64,000 bases of DNA, from contig NC_089732.1 of the NCBI RefSeq assembly GCF_035083965.1, positions 7,999,383 to 8,063,382 on the forward strand, read 5' to 3'. Position numbers and translations under genes: made by a program. This DNA comes from Branchiostoma lanceolatum. Taxonomy: Eukaryota > Chordata > Leptocardii > Amphioxiformes > Branchiostomatidae. Positions 44,437 to 57,800 of the stretch are shown here, one piece after another (the stretch's first letter is position 1; the number at the start of each line of letters is the position of its first letter). The notes below the pieces were generated by a model. The model ran no database searches and had not been told where the DNA came from. It was given only the letters and a program-made list of their open reading frames with translations.

Positions 44437-47400
44437 ATGGACAATGGATCAGCTCATCCTTTTGGAAGGACATGACTGTGAATGGGAAAATGTTATTTCG
44501 TGGGATTTTATTTCGTGGCATGGAGAGAATGGAGAGTTCACGTTTGTTATAAGTTTGCAGTTAAAAACAATGGGTAGGAGGGCAGAAGACAGAAAAAATT
44601 TTTGTGGTTTTAAAACCGTGAACACCACAGTGAAGATTTTCCCCTTTACAGTAAGTCTTTGGTCCTGTATTGAAGTAATATCTTCAAGCCTGTTAGAGAT
44701 CACACCACACTTAAGGGTTTGCTCTGGCAAAATTGTTAGAGACAGTACATGCTTATGCCTTCTATCCCATTACTAGGCATTTCTTTTTTTTCTTTGCATT
44801 TGATTTGAGATTTCCAGGGAATGACATCCCTGGAACTGGTTTGATATGGCCTAAGATAGATAGATTTGGGGTTATGGATCGAACACAGACTTCCTTATTT
44901 ACAGTGTTTGGTACATTTCTACATGTAAGAAAGACCATATCACATATTTTTAAACCAGTATCTATTGTACAGACACAACTAACATAATAAAACACAGTGT
45001 CATTTAAATCACTCACATGAAAAAAGCTCACAACTCTCAGAAAAAAAACCAACAAAACATCCCTTAGTTGTCTTAGTTGGCTGAGTCATCTTTTGTTGGC
45101 TGTTTTGTGGGTGGAGAGGATGCAGCAGTCTGCTAGGCCCTCATTAAATTAGTGCACAGGTATGACAACGAACCGCACAAACGGTTGTTCCTGTGGCACA
45201 ATTGTGTCGGCCACAATTTCGTCATTTCCTTCTGTTCGCTCCATTTGTTCCAAATTGCCGCAGCTGTTGACTTTACTGAATTGAAGGCTCTTCTTCTTTG
45301 AACAAATAATGTAGGGATGATTCTTCAATTGCTTCCGGAATTACCAATGATTTAGAAAAGGCTTCTACTGCAAAATGTAGAATTGATGTACAGGTCAATG
45401 ACTTATTAAGTTATTGTAAATCATGAAATATTTGCTGGGGTTTTATGTGGACAATTTACGCAGCAAGCTTTCACCGCAAAGGCATAACACTACTAACTTG
45501 TACTCTGTCTTAATACTACTTGATTGTTTCAATCAACTTGAAACACTGCAAATACCTCCTTTCACCCCCTACTACAAATTTAGGTGGCCACAAATTTAAA
45601 CAATTTACAAAACAGCAACTTACTTACTTGTACTTAAGAATGTCTCCTCAGTCTTTTACCTGAGTAGCTTGCATCTAAGAACTTCCACTCTTTTCCTAAC
45701 ATCCTACACCATTGAGGTCAATCTACAAAATAGAATAAGAATGATCAAAATCTGTCCCTTTTGAGTTTTGAGCTAACGTTACCATTCCAAACAATCAAGA
45801 TGGGGGTGTCAATCTAAAACGTTAAGTCTTCAAAGCCTGAAAATACTGCCCAAAATTGCCATGTTATATCGGGACCTGAATAACTGCCAATATACCAAAA
45901 TCCCAACAAATCCATCAAAAGGATCTTGAGTTATAACTGCGAACACACAAACAGACAAAAACAGTACCACTTTCGGGGGTCATTGACCTCCTTCCCAAAG
46001 GTAACAAGAAAACAATCAAATAAACTATCCCTGTTGAAAACAAAACCTGTGTATGTCTAACTACTGGCAACTACTCAATGAGAAGACATATGGTAAGTGT
46101 AAAAATGACAACACCCAGACAGTAGATTTCAATGGGTCTGACCAATCAAGTCAATTGATGGGACAAGTGACCATTAGTTTGTGTGGCTTCAAAGGCCCCC
46201 TATGACTGATGTATGTTTGAATGGTTAGCGAGCAGGTGGGATGGAGGGCACCTGTGGGGTCATGACCCCAGTGACACTAACATCACCTCAGATGAGTCAG
46301 GCACCAATCCAAATGCACTGAAGGGCTAATGTTTTGATACTTTTTTTTAAACAAAAATTAGTCTTTAATGGCCTAGGACATACCAATTCATTTTGCTGGT
46401 CCTCGGGTAAAAAAAAAAACTGAACTGGAAGTCGAGACACATAGAAACTGAGAGGATAGTTTGTATCTGGGTATAAGTTTCAGGGATTGATGGACATTAC
46501 ATATGACAGGTGTATAGCAGCAGGTGTTCACAAACAGACAGTCGTTTCTTCAAAGATGAGGTCATGTCACTTCTAAGGTTCACCCGTCAACAGAGGCAAA
46601 TAGAAAATCCAGCAAAACTAACTTTATACTTGAAATCAAATCACATTAGCACTGATGTCAGGGGAAGGCAGATAAATTTTTCAGAAAAAAAAAATGAAAG
46701 GGTTTGGAAAAGGGACAAGAATGGTTTCAAAACCCGCCTTTGTCAAGGAATGCAATGGAATAACCCAATTTTAGCAGTAAGAAGTGGAAGACAGCACTGT
46801 GCTCACAGGGGTGTGCAGGGTCTGACAGGTGGGAGGTCCGTGGTTTATCGCCCCTCCTCCACAGGTGAATAGGTGAGGCTGGTACTGTGCAGATATCATC
46901 AAACACAAACAACGTCCTGACAGGAAGTAAACTCAGCCTGGAATTCCTGCCATGTTTGTGTCCTCGTCTTGTTTACCGAAGATCAGAGGGAGTCCGCACG
47001 GTTTAGGGCGTAACAACAACGTTGTGGGATAGTCTCCGCCAGACTCCTTCGATGGCTCCTTCGATGGCTGAAAATTTTTAAAATTTACCAAACAGAGTGT
47101 ATCATTTGCTCCTTTGGTTAACCATTCAGCCTATTTGTCTGCTAGCTTCTATTTTTTTCCTAGCCTACAACAGGTCTTGCTAAGGAGTCATGTATAGTAG
47201 AATTCTGCAAAGAATAGTGTGAATAATTGGCCAAGAAAGTCAGTCAGTGGGATCTGGAAATGGTATCATTTCCCTTTGCACAGGCAAATGAAACCCTTTG
47301 GTGGCCAAACCCGTCTTGCAAATTATTCACCCTACAGCCAATGTAGTTAGTCTCGTAGAGACTATATTTTTCCAACCACCAAGGGACTCTGATGGAAACA

Positions 47401-49920
47401 ACGAAACGACCACCTTGTGCGCCAGGTGTGCACAGGAAACAGGTGGGCAGGCCCCCAGCATTTCCAAGATCTACTTTCTGGGTGTCGCATTTCGGTAGGA
47501 ATGTGTCTAGTGGGACCAGTCTACACTTGTCTTTCAACGTCAGGAACACAACACAAAGCAATAAACTGTTGTCACTCATTCTAATGGGCTGAGAGGGGCA
47601 CTTAGAGGAGGCACGAAAATCATGTCACTTCAACTTTCCACCACACGTACATGTTTGTTTGCATTATAGACCATGAGATTTGGTCTTGAAAATATGAAAG
47701 TTACAGAGTTTTACAGAGAGTTATGATAATCTAGTGGAAGGTATAGGGCTGTTTGCTACATCATAAAACATAATATTACATATTATTTCACCTGCAAAGC
47801 TTGTGTCATAGCACGTCTGTTGAAATGCATAGAATAAAAAGATACTTAAATAGTTATTGTTATAATCTAACATGTGAAGCATTTGCCATAACTTGTACAT
47901 GTATCTCAGAAACATATTACCGGTAAGCAATAAAGTTATCCATTCCTTCATAATGCAATCCTCCTTAACTCATTATTCAGTTATTGAGATGAGGTTGGGC
48001 TTTCCCACATTGAAAGATTGAGACATGTCTCTTTAGGACTTGAACAAAACATACCGTGCATCAGCCACGACTCCACAGCTGGGGTGTTTCATCCTCCAGC
48101 ACATCAGACAGCTATGACACCAGCTGATAAACTTCCTCTCTTGCTTTGAAACCTTCCAGGACTTCAAGGAAAGAACAAAAGTTGCTTAGAGACATAGGGA
48201 TAAAAGTTCTCAAATTTACATGGTTATTTCAAAACTGAAACTCTAGTATTAGTTTTGCTGTTATGTTGCATACTTATGTTGTAAAATTGAGGAATAGAAT
48301 GAATGAGTTATTGAAGGATGAAACTTGGTCATTTTGAATTCTGAAAGATGCTAGGAATTTGGACCAAACAATTAGTCAATTCCACATTACCGAGAGGGTG
48401 TTTGTTGCCTTTTGTTCTAACATTTACAAAACCTTTGTAACAATCTTTATGTCATATATTTCAATTTATCGTTGAATGCACACCAAAGTTTCATTTGTCA
48501 TTTGAAAGTTCATTTCGTTTTTTTTCTGTTGTGACTTTCATACATGTAGATACTAGGTCATTCTGATGCAGATATCTAACTCAGAAGTTGATTAAGTTTT
48601 TGTAGTGACTAGTGTTTAGGAGACTATACCAGGTTTGAGTATGATTAAGAAGTGTTAAGCATAGGCTGGTTGGTTGATACCTGCAAAGCGGCATCTGCCT
48701 CGTCTTAGTAGACTTTACGAGTTGGATTTGTTTGTTTTTACTTGTGCTGGGCTTTTTTAAAGGCATGTCAGTCCTTATTACACTCCAGCTGGCCTCAAGA
48801 AGCAAGGACATGATTGTCATAAAAAGGCACATCATAAGCCCCTAAAAAGCCTGATTCCTGGAGTCTGCTAAGGAGGCTACTGCTTCGCCATCAACTGTTG
48901 AAAGAGAACCTCCAAATGTTCCCGCCATAGTTCAAACATGCTCTGTCCCATTGGTGAAAACAATGCGGTTTCTCAACTTTGATCCTTCGAAGCTTCCCAA
49001 GGTCCGTGGAAAGCCTCAGAATGTCATAATTAAGGAAGGGAGGGGTCCGGAGATGGGTTAAGCCAATGTTTTCCTTGCCCAAACCTGAACAAAGGGACTC
49101 AAAGGTGTTCCGGATTCCCTTCTCAGCTGGCTGGGTGCGTTCGGTTCCCATCAAAAGTACGAACTGTGTCAAACCTACACATAACAGGTTTACCTTCCAT
49201 TATACAGAGGAAGTTGGCAGGAGAGGCATTCCTGTCACAGACAATAGGGGAACATCAGCGGTGAAGTGGCGGTAAAGCCGTTATTTTGTCTCTCTATGGA
49301 AGAACGAATTCCAGATTAATGCAAGACTGGGTAAGTGGGGGACAAGTGTCTAATGAGGATTACATCTGTATGGAGCCAACCTTGTAAATAGGAAATGTTG
49401 GCTTGGCGGACATCCTTGTTGTGTATCTCTCTGTAATCCCTAGGACCTGACTGGCGGGTCGGAAGGTGTAGTCAAGGCAGGGTGGGGCTCCCGTTGGTCA
49501 CCATGGCAACCAGGCATCTTGGCTGGACCTTACTGGACACTTAACCGTGGAAGGTGCAATAGGGTCTATGCAATAGCATCAGTCATAGTTGTCAGCAAGA
49601 CTTGAAGTAATTCTTCCTGATTAATAACGAGTCTTTTGCTAGACAAGACTTCAGGCTATCTTTGATGGATTTGTATGATAGATAAGGATATGATCTGTAG
49701 CTCCACAAACATTCAACTTACCCCCATTAGGCTCAACACGACCCGCTGGCTTAGAATCCATCAAAGAAGCCCTTAGGCTTGTCTGGTGAAAGATTCATAA
49801 TCAGTCTAACCTTAGTCTAAAAGACAGTGGTTGCTGTAAAATTTGGGAAAACAATTTGCAAGAGCTGCAGAGGAATTATAGTTGCATGTTGGGAACTCAA
49901 TTATGCCAGCTAAGTTATTC
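44437..49920. other. Intergenic DNA, no gene recognised
   Basis: About 5.5 kb of mixed sequence. Bases 45875-46000 hold another 'catcaaaaggatcttgagtt' dispersed repeat. Open frames are short, lack splice context and show no familiar motif. Distant regulatory elements for Patched could lie here but cannot be recognised from one genome. Confidence 0.4.
45875..46000 (+). repeat. Dispersed 'atccatcaaaaggatcttga' repeat copy
   Basis: 'gccaatataccaaaatccca', 'tcttgagttataactgcgaa' and 'cacacaaacagac' match the family at 25230. Confidence 0.65.
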
Positions 49921-50096
49921 TATTTGGCCAATTTCCCAGGGATTCTGGTAGAGACTAATTTAGCCTGGTTCTACCTTGCTAGAACATCTAGCTTGATGGC
50001 ATGGTGGCGAACGGTCATGTGGTGAACCAAAGCTGAGCAGGCTACCCGACATCTGCTTGGAGATTACAACTGAGTAAGGAAGACCTGACATTACCT

Positions 50097-50205
50097 TACT
50101 CTCCAAGCAGAGGTTGAATGGGCAGATCGTCACCGTTTTATCCACCGTTTTATCATATGCCGTCATTTTTTTCGATCTGCCCATTCAACCTCTGCTTGGA
50201 GAGTA
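50097..50205. mobile_element. Foldback MITE, 109 bp, exact 9-bp target duplication
   Basis: TACTCTCCAAGCAGAGGTTG at the left, with 'aatgggcagatcg', pairs with 'cgatctgcccatt' and CAACCTCTGCTTGGAGAGTA at the right. ACATTACCT is exact at 50088-50096 and 50206-50214. Confidence 0.95.
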
Positions 50206-50213
50206 ACATTACC

Positions 50214-50337
50214 TAGCCTTCGCAGCCCTCTAGGACAAGTAGCGTTTGCATTTACTTGTTTGGAAAGCATTAACCAATATGTTCAAAATTGCCAATCAAC
50301 AAATGCCAGCGCTCCTAGAAGGCTGTGAAGGAGGCTA
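50214..50337. mobile_element. TIR element, TAGCCTTCGCAGCC termini, abutting the previous MITE
   Basis: TAGCCTTCGCAGCCCTCTAG at the left and 'tcctagaaggctgtgaagga' plus GGCTA at the right are inverted. The left end overlaps the target duplication of the 50097 element. The flanks AACATTACC and TACATTAAT match only 6/9. Confidence 0.6.
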
Positions 50338-50369
50338 TACATTAATTTCAAAGCAATCAGTCTATCAGT

Positions 50370-50545
50370 GGCAATGATAGTATCCAAAAAGCAAAAGCAG
50401 TTTTATTGCCCGAGGCGGGGCAATGACACCATTTTTGAAAAGAAATGCTCCTCCCTGTTTCAGTGCTCGCAGATCTTGGTAGGCAGTAATACTGCTTTTG
50501 CCCTTTGGATACTGTCATTGCCACCAATAGATCTGCTAGGAGATA
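50370..50545. mobile_element. Decayed foldback element, about 175 bp
   Basis: 'ggcaatgatagtatccaaaa' plus 'agcaaaagcag' pairs with 'ctgcttttgccctttggata' plus 'ctgtcattgcc'. The right edge has AATAGATCTGCTAGGAGAT, a damaged family terminus. Confidence 0.6.
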
Positions 50546-50566
50546 TTTATACATTGTCATCCCTGT

Positions 50567-50704
50567 TACTCTCCAAGCAGAGGTTGGTGGGGAAGATCGT
50601 CACCATTTTAACATATGCCCCGCTATGGGTGGGGTAGCGGACAAAAAACGGGGCATTTGATAAAACGGTGAAGATCTTCCTCACCAACCTCTGCTTGGAG
50701 AGTA
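50567..50704. mobile_element. Foldback MITE, 138 bp, 8-bp target duplication
   Basis: TACTCTCCAAGCAGAGGTTG at the left and CAACCTCTGCTTGGAGAGTA at the right. The inner parts 'gggaagatcgtcaccatttt' and 'aaaacggtgaagatcttcc' pair. ATCCCTGT flanks it at 50559-50566 and 50705-50712. Confidence 0.9.
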
Positions 50705-50712
50705 ATCCCTGT

Positions 50713-51540
50713 ACTTCCATCACAAGTTGTGAACCAAGAGGAGGACGTTTTGAGCCCACCTGGGGCTGCTCAGCTTGAGGCCTGCTCAGGCCACATGACA
50801 AGCCTGACATCTGGGTCAGATGGACCCTGTGTGAGAGATAACCCCTGTCTGTCTGCTCTGTCATGTCCATCAGCTGTTGTTAGGCTGGGCTAGGCTTCAA
50901 GCAGATGTTGGGAAGGTAAAACACATTTTCCGGCTGTTCCGTTTTTCTGATACACAACCATAGTACTACATGTAGTAACAACATCTCGTTCAAAATCTCC
51001 TCGGGATAAGCTCCCCAGAGCAAAGATATCCACATTGAACGAGTAGCTGTAAAGCCACCTGTATCTAGGCTAGTCAGAAGGACAGTCTTAGTGCTGCTTA
51101 TCTCCTAATTGCTATTGGCTACTACTCTATTAAAGGGAAACAACTTTTATGAAAATAATACCCCCTTCCCCCAAAAGATGTTGGGATGGATGTGTCAGGA
51201 AAACTTGGTAGTGAGAAAACATGCAAATTCACACAATAGGCTTGGATATAACTTCTGCCAATCCAAGACTTTGTTCTTCTATTTCTACTTCAGGATTTGT
51301 CTTATTTTCAAGAAGACTATGACTGGCTCAGACCTAGATATATATCTATTTTGGAATTTTGTAGCCTGATTGAATCATGCTTATAGCGGTCTCCCAACAC
51401 CGGTCCGCACCTATGGCGGGAGTTTGCGTCATACAGACAAGGCATTTTGTATTTCTTTCTTCAACTGCAGTCTTACACTTAACCTAATTGTAATTTCTAC
51501 TCTGTACTGACAGATAAATCAAGAAAAACACACACACAAA
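50713..51540. other. Intergenic DNA with a solo MITE fragment
   Basis: 'ggcttcaagcagatgttggg' near 50892 is a solo, damaged family terminus. No gene is seen. Confidence 0.45.
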
Positions 51541-53433
51541 GAGGTTTATTTCAAACATTTTTCCTGTTTTATTTTATCTTTGTTAGATTGAAACTTTCTG
51601 TTCAAAACATTGGGGACCTTACACCAGGTCCTGCCTAATCTAGTACATCATGGCATACTTCAACCAATACAAAGTGTGTGGACCGCAGCGCCGAAATCTT
51701 TACACATCTTTCACAAACTCTTCCGGCACGATCCAGGAACTTTTAAATACAACAGTAATGTCCTACTATGGCTAGTTGTGGCTCTAAGAAAACGAAAAGA
51801 AATGAGGCATAATAACATTATATATATAAAACTCTTTAAAAATATAATCGATCTGTCACGATGAGTGTGCTTCTCTACTACTCTGTACACTACAAAAATA
51901 GACCTTTATATAAATAATTTACAAAAGAATATGACTCAATGTGAGTAACATTGCTGTTAGGGGTAACTGTAGGAGGATAAAGAGGTGGCAGTAACTTAAA
52001 AATCAGGAACAAGGTACGTGCAAGGTGATGTGCAAGCTAACAATTACAGTGGTAGCCAATGGTTTCACAATAACAAGGGTTTCACGATACATAAGGCTCA
52101 CTTCCGAGGTGCCGCCAAAAAGCAACTTACAGACCGGTGTACTCGTACAATTATGGCAACTGAGAAATATTTCAACTCTACTAGTGTTTTACAAGGGCAG
52201 CAGAATACAGTTTGGCTAAGCAAAAGAAGACGTGAACATGTGATATGGCTGCCGTACATGCTGCTCAACTAGCGCTAGATGAATCTGCAACATTACAACG
52301 AAACTGAGGTAAAAATTGACAAGGCAAGGATTGAACTACTACAATGTATGTAACAACAACAAAGTTTTGACAGCGACGATATCAAAGAATACAAAGGCAT
52401 GTATGGATAACTCTGATGTTAATTTCAAATCTCTATACAGTGTGCAAAAATGTCAATATAATACAACATACGGCATAACAGTCATGCCTCTTTTACACTG
52501 TTTCCTTAATTACACTGTACCACAATTTCCTTACATGGTGTATATGTGCATCATTATTTCGTTGGGGGGGCTGTTACTGGACTGAGTTTCGGATGATAAT
52601 ATAATATATATATATAATATATATATATTTATAGATATATCTATATATACTTAAGATACTTATACGAGAAGCTGAGAAATTTTCAACACTTCCACGACAG
52701 GAGTCCTGGCGAATCCTTATACGACATTATCGCAGGACATATTCATACAGCATTATTTTCACAAAATTTACAAAATTCTGGCACTATCATAATTATTATA
52801 ATCACTGGCATATTATCAGTACCCCTCCAAACTACAATACATTGATATGCCCTTTTCCAAGTCCTTCCATCAATACAGGTGCATTTATCACCCTGTATGG
52901 GTTCCACAAACTTGCAAAAGGGGATTTTACACTAATAGTGTAGAGGGAGGGAGCACTGTTATAGTTTACATGGTGAATGAATGAACGAATGAATGTGTTC
53001 GTGGGTTTATAGGCAGTGGTACAAAGTCCTGATCATAAATAAATAAACTTTACCAAGTACTATTCTTCACTCTTTCACAAACAACTCTCTTCATAAAAAT
53101 CAAAGTCTTCAAGAAATCTCATCGATCAACTGTTACTTGCCCTGAGTTCGCTTCTTCCACATTTTCCTACCCTACTGACTGTACAGCATGGAAACCTGCA
53201 GAACATGGAAAGGAAAACTTTCATTAGCAACACATCTAAGTAACATGGCAAGACAGCAAAGGCAACAAAGTGGAGTGGGAGGACGAAAAACTACGAAGAT
53301 AGTAGAGACCGTATCCAACTGGCAACGTGAGTTTTAATCACCACTTGAGATAAAAACTCCTCTTGACAGTTAGATACAGTCTTTGCCATCGATAGATCTG
53401 CTTGGCCATAACAAAGCTGCAACAGAAACCCAC
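51541..53433 (-). other. Probable long 3' untranslated region of Patched
   Basis: AT-rich sequence with no other gene lies downstream of the Patched stop on the minus strand. TTTATT at 51546-51551 (AATAAA on the minus strand) is a candidate polyadenylation signal. A (TA)n-rich stretch lies at 52590-52650 and a partial foldback MITE at about 53308-53408. The extent is inferred. Confidence 0.4.
53308..53408. mobile_element. Partial foldback MITE
   Basis: 'gaccgtatccaactggca' pairs with 'tgacagttagatacagtc'. 'gatagatctgcttgg' is the family right end. The left terminus is missing. It sits just downstream of the Patched stop. Confidence 0.6.
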
Positions 53434-53688
53434 CTATTTCTCACTGCTTCTACTTGAATCTGAAGAATTATACTCCAGTTCATACAACTTGGGTATGTCG
53501 TCCCGCCGTCGTTTTGAGTATCTATAGGAGTCCGCTGACGCGTCGTCTGTGGGTTGGCCGATCTGTACAGTCACAGACGTTGTGGCGGTGACGGTCGTCA
53601 CGTGATGCGACGGTTGTTGTTGGTAGGCGCGGGACTTGCTCTTGGGCGGTCGTTTTGGTCTATTTGTTTGTCTTTCTGTTGGCCTCAC
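53434..53688 (-). CDS. PTCH: Patched (Hedgehog receptor), last exon
   Basis: 84 codons and TAG (plus 53434-53436), acceptor GTTTGTAG, phase 0 from the previous exon (...YNAP | VRPTERQ). It holds HHVTTVTATTSVTVQIG, which matches the 'TVTASASVTV' conserved box in the C-terminal tail of vertebrate Patched. A basic KRRRDD segment and an acidic/Ser-rich end (YNSSDSSRSSEK) follow. No PPxY ubiquitin-ligase motif is present in this exon or the previous one. Confidence 0.93.
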   Translation of the reverse strand: MRPTERQTNRPKRPPKSKSRAYQQQPSHHVTTVTATTSVTVQIGQPTDDASADSYRYSKRRRDDIPKLYELEYNSSDSSRSSEK

Positions 53689-54505
53689 CTACAAACAACA
53701 AGGAAAAAGAAAACAAACGGTTAGAATGTATTCGACACACATTGTGGGACTCATGCAACACATATCCAGCCCCCTAGTAATCCTGCAAAGAACTGCAAGC
53801 CACATCGTCTTATGTTACATCATATTCATAGTAACTGACATTTCCTAGAGGAGGAAACAACAAAAACAACTTTAACGGAGAAAACTTAACAGTTACAGAT
53901 ACAAAGCTACATCATTCTAGTTAGATTGTCATTATACAAGCTCTGTTGGCCCTTTTAAGACCCACCCAACTTCTAATAATATCCAAAAATCTCTTCTTAT
54001 CCTTGTGTAATGCACTGGAAAGTGCAGATCTTATCTTTCGGGCCAAGGTGGCACCAGAGCAAGAAAGGAAAATACTGGAGGGTCTGAATGGCTAACAGCT
54101 GAATCAGACATTAGAGGGGAGCTTTAGAGTCCCCTCCAGTGACTGGACTGTACAGGCCAGACAGGGGGAGGTTTAGCCCTGCTCTGATGCTATCTACGCA
54201 GCAACATAAGCCAAGAAAACAAGGCAGGTGACTGCATGCATGCCAACATCAACCAGTGGATACCCTTCAGCTGTCTCTAGTCTTGATGGGGGGGATACAT
54301 TTTTCCCTGCGGTTTGCCTTTCTGTCTCTCAATTTGGACCTTTTTACTCAAAAAGTCCTATTCTTAGGCCGTTTTAATCTACTATTTTGTCTGATTTTCG
54401 ACACGGTCTACCAGGCTGATCACGAGTACAAAGGGCGAGACTTCTTGAATTCAAAGCTAGTTAGCGGCATGTTCTTTAAACTACAATTGTGTTACGGGTA
54501 CTTAC

Positions 54506-54875
54506 CGGGGCGTTATATTTTGTCCGCTTCGGGCCACAGCGTAGGTAGCCTGTTTCGACCTTGACCTCGGGTGACACCACGATGTCTGAATGCCTCTGCT
54601 GGAGGTACTGGTCCCCGAGGCCGGAGAACGCAATCTCGTTGTTGAAGAGATCCGACCCAAACGAGTCTGACCGCTGCACCCTGGGATACGTGTCCATGGG
54701 CACACCGGTCTCGAACGGCGGGGTTGGAGGCGGCGTCGGTGTCGGGAGATGCATTGTGTTGTCTGCGGGTTTGACTTCTGGGCCGGGGCCGATCAACGAC
54801 AGGAGTACAGGGAGGAGAATCAAGCCGTTCAGCAGGCCGATGATCACCAGTGCCACCAAGACATAGAAGAAATAC
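54506..54875 (-). CDS. PTCH: Patched, penultimate exon (TM12 and proximal C-tail)
   Basis: 370 bp, acceptor TGCTGCAG and donor GCCCCG/GTAAGTACC. YFFYVLVALVIIGLLNGLIL and LPVLLSLIGPGPEV are TM12 and the diagnostic Patched 'GLLNGLxLLPVLLSxxGP-PEV' segment. The cytoplasmic tail begins with a Thr/Pro-rich PTPTPPPTPPF stretch and a Ser/Asp region (RSDSFGSDLF). Confidence 0.97.
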
Positions 54876-57800
54876 CTGCAGCAATAAACAAGAAAGTTTT
54901 CATCAGTATATTATAAGATATTCCTATGGATAAGGATAGAATTTCAACGATCACAAGTTTTAACATAACATGGGAAACGCTTCTATCTGCAAAAAAACGT
55001 TTTAAGGACCTTTGCGACAAGCATGGGCACAACTTCGTATTGAAGTAATCTAGCTGATATCATGTTGGGAACATTTTGCCATGTTATTCCATTCAACACT
55101 TCCAGCTGAGGTGTTACATAATCCATGCATGATGCTTGCCAACATAGACCACACATTGAGACCAACATTCCCGTACCCTCCGCCGGCCCGCGTGCCTACC
55201 AACAAGAACCGCGCCGGGATAGCCGCTGGATTGCTTTGACTCCCAACCTAGGGCACCTTTCATGTTGCTGATAGCTGATACCACCACTGCTCTTAGTTTA
55301 TTCTAAGTTATTTTGGGGGGCTAGTTGTTACACATGGATCTCCCCTATCAGTTAGGCCAGCATTGGAATGCCTGACCCCCAATAAAACCACATATCCCAC
55401 AGGAGTACCCCAAAGACTCAGCTTCAAGTGTAACTTTTGCCATACACTCTTCACAGTTATAAGTGAGCAGAAAAGACCGTTTACAAATCATACAGACAGT
55501 GGCTACAAAATCATCTTCTTCAGCATTATCTAATGAGACTGTAGCTTGCTTACACAAATATGCCTGAGCACTTTGAAGCTGTCAAGCCTGGCCTAGTTTT
55601 GCCTACATAAACAACAGCCTGCTGGGGGAAGGAAGTGAGGCAGGGGGGGTCTAGGGTTTATTCTAATTGCACCTTTAAATGAAAACACTTCATTCCTGTG
55701 GGATAAAAGGAGCCAGGGTCTCCTGTGACGTTTATAATAGCCAAAATACAAACAAGTATGTCTGTCGAGGACATGCCTGTTTTTACAACAGACCTAAACA
55801 GTGTAACACTAGCGACAGGGTGTTTCCTTTATAACAGACGTGTAGCCACCAGGAGGTTGGGGCAGGTATGAGGGTCCTGACAGGAGTGAGGGTTCCTGCC
55901 AGGCTGGGTCTGCCCCCATTCCACAGCTTCCTTCTTTACAGCCTGCTGCCTTCAACAGGTCCAGCCAGGAAAGCTGATAGCATCACTGGCCTCAGGCTGC
56001 AATCATGCACCCAGACTGGGCAGGCACCGTGTGGGGCCAGTGGGAGAGGGGGAGGGGGGCACCGTGTACACGGCAGAAGCCACAACCCCCTCCCCATCTC
56101 AGAGGGGCACCCCCAGGCCACCCACTGGGACTTCCAGTTCTCCTGGCTGCACGTTGATGTCAGGCCACATTAGTGATAACAACTCCAGTAAACGTGGGGC
56201 TGTATCAGGGCTGGCATAAATTCTCCCCGCACAACAGCCTCCAACAGAAAAGGGGTCACTTCACCCAAAAGGCTGGGGTCAGCGGCTGTAGCCTGGCAAT
56301 GGTGGCCCCCAGAACAACACAGAGGGGCCACACAGGCCCTGCCGCACTGCCCCTGGACAAGTAACATAAACAGGGCATCCACAACCTGCTGGAAGCTGTT
56401 TCCCCTCTCCCCATTCCTTCATGACTCTCCTCTAAACACCACTGATCTGCAGCACCCTTGCCAGGCCTGGCAGGCAGGCCTATCAACACAGCATACCATC
56501 TGAGCAGCAGACTCAGCACAACTTCCACACAGCGACCCTCTGCAAACTTAGAAATCCACCTCCCCTTTCTGAAAAGCTAACACTCTAGTATTCCTGTTCA
56601 CTGACAACAATTCCCACAACTTCATAATAATTTCAATATCAGATCTGAGGGACTGACAGCATAACATTTATGGGGGACTGACTTGTTTACTGCAGATTTA
56701 TTTATGTTGGATTGTGAGGAATGCTCAGATGACAGTCTCCAGAGCAAGCCAGGATAAACAAAATGACTAGGAACTGGTCAGCCCCCCAACACACATGGAC
56801 TCTGTCCTTTTAGGATCTTCCTGGTTTTTATTTGATCCATAGATTATTATCCCTAACTTCTGTTGCCTGTAGACTTTGTGATCTATACATGACGAATTTT
56901 GGATAAGGTTGACACTTTACAAGGCAGCTAAATCTGTGTTATCTCCCCACTTCTGTTGGTTAATAAAAGGTGTGCCAGTATTTTCTACAGGGAGTGTGTG
57001 TGTCGTGGCTGGTGGTGGGGTTGATAGGACCCCACTGGCCTGAACTTTGGCTACTCTGAAACAGAGATGAATATGGCTGCTCGCTAAATAAACATTCTGG
57101 CCCATTTCCTGCCCCCACAAATCCTTCCAAATGTCCCGACACACTCTCTGTCCCGCTGAGGCGTCACCTACAAGGCCATATGCTGCTCCCGTGGTGTAGT
57201 GGCATACGCAGCTCACACGGAAAGCTCGGGAAACGGATAGGGGGCTCGCAACACGCTATTCATATCTCCTTGTTCTTCCAAACCTTTCCTTCTCAAAACA
57301 ACCCAATTTGGGGGGATGTAGGCTTGATGGGGATGCTACACAAACAAGCTGGGGGTTTATGCAGGAGCAGGGAGGGACCTGGGGAACACCAAGGCAAGCA
57401 AGCCCCTCCCCTACCAGCCTGAAATGTGGCAACCATCTGTGCTCCCGCCATGAAACTAGAACCAAGAAAAATACACAGCCATGCCACAGCCAGCCTGCCT
57501 CCATGTGCTGCTGACATTTTCCCCAAAACAGATTATCTTTCCCACCCAGGGCTGAGCGGACCCAACTGCCAGTGGAATTCTACACTGTTGCAAGTTGGAG
57601 GGGCCCTCGGGAGGGGGAATTCTACTGCAGGGAGGCCTCAAGTCCCTAGGGGAGAGGGTCGGGCTATGGTGTCCCAAGTGTGGATATCACAACTCAATCC
57701 TATGATACAAATTTGACAAGATTTGTTTTATTGTTGAGAAATGGGGAAAGAAATTAATTGAAGTTAGGGAGGGAGGAGGTCCCCTGTCCCAAGCCTGTTG

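Noticed and set aside
54501..54884. Other open frames overlapping the Patched TM12 exon
   Set aside because: Shadows of the Patched exon, whose frame, splice phases and family match are clear.
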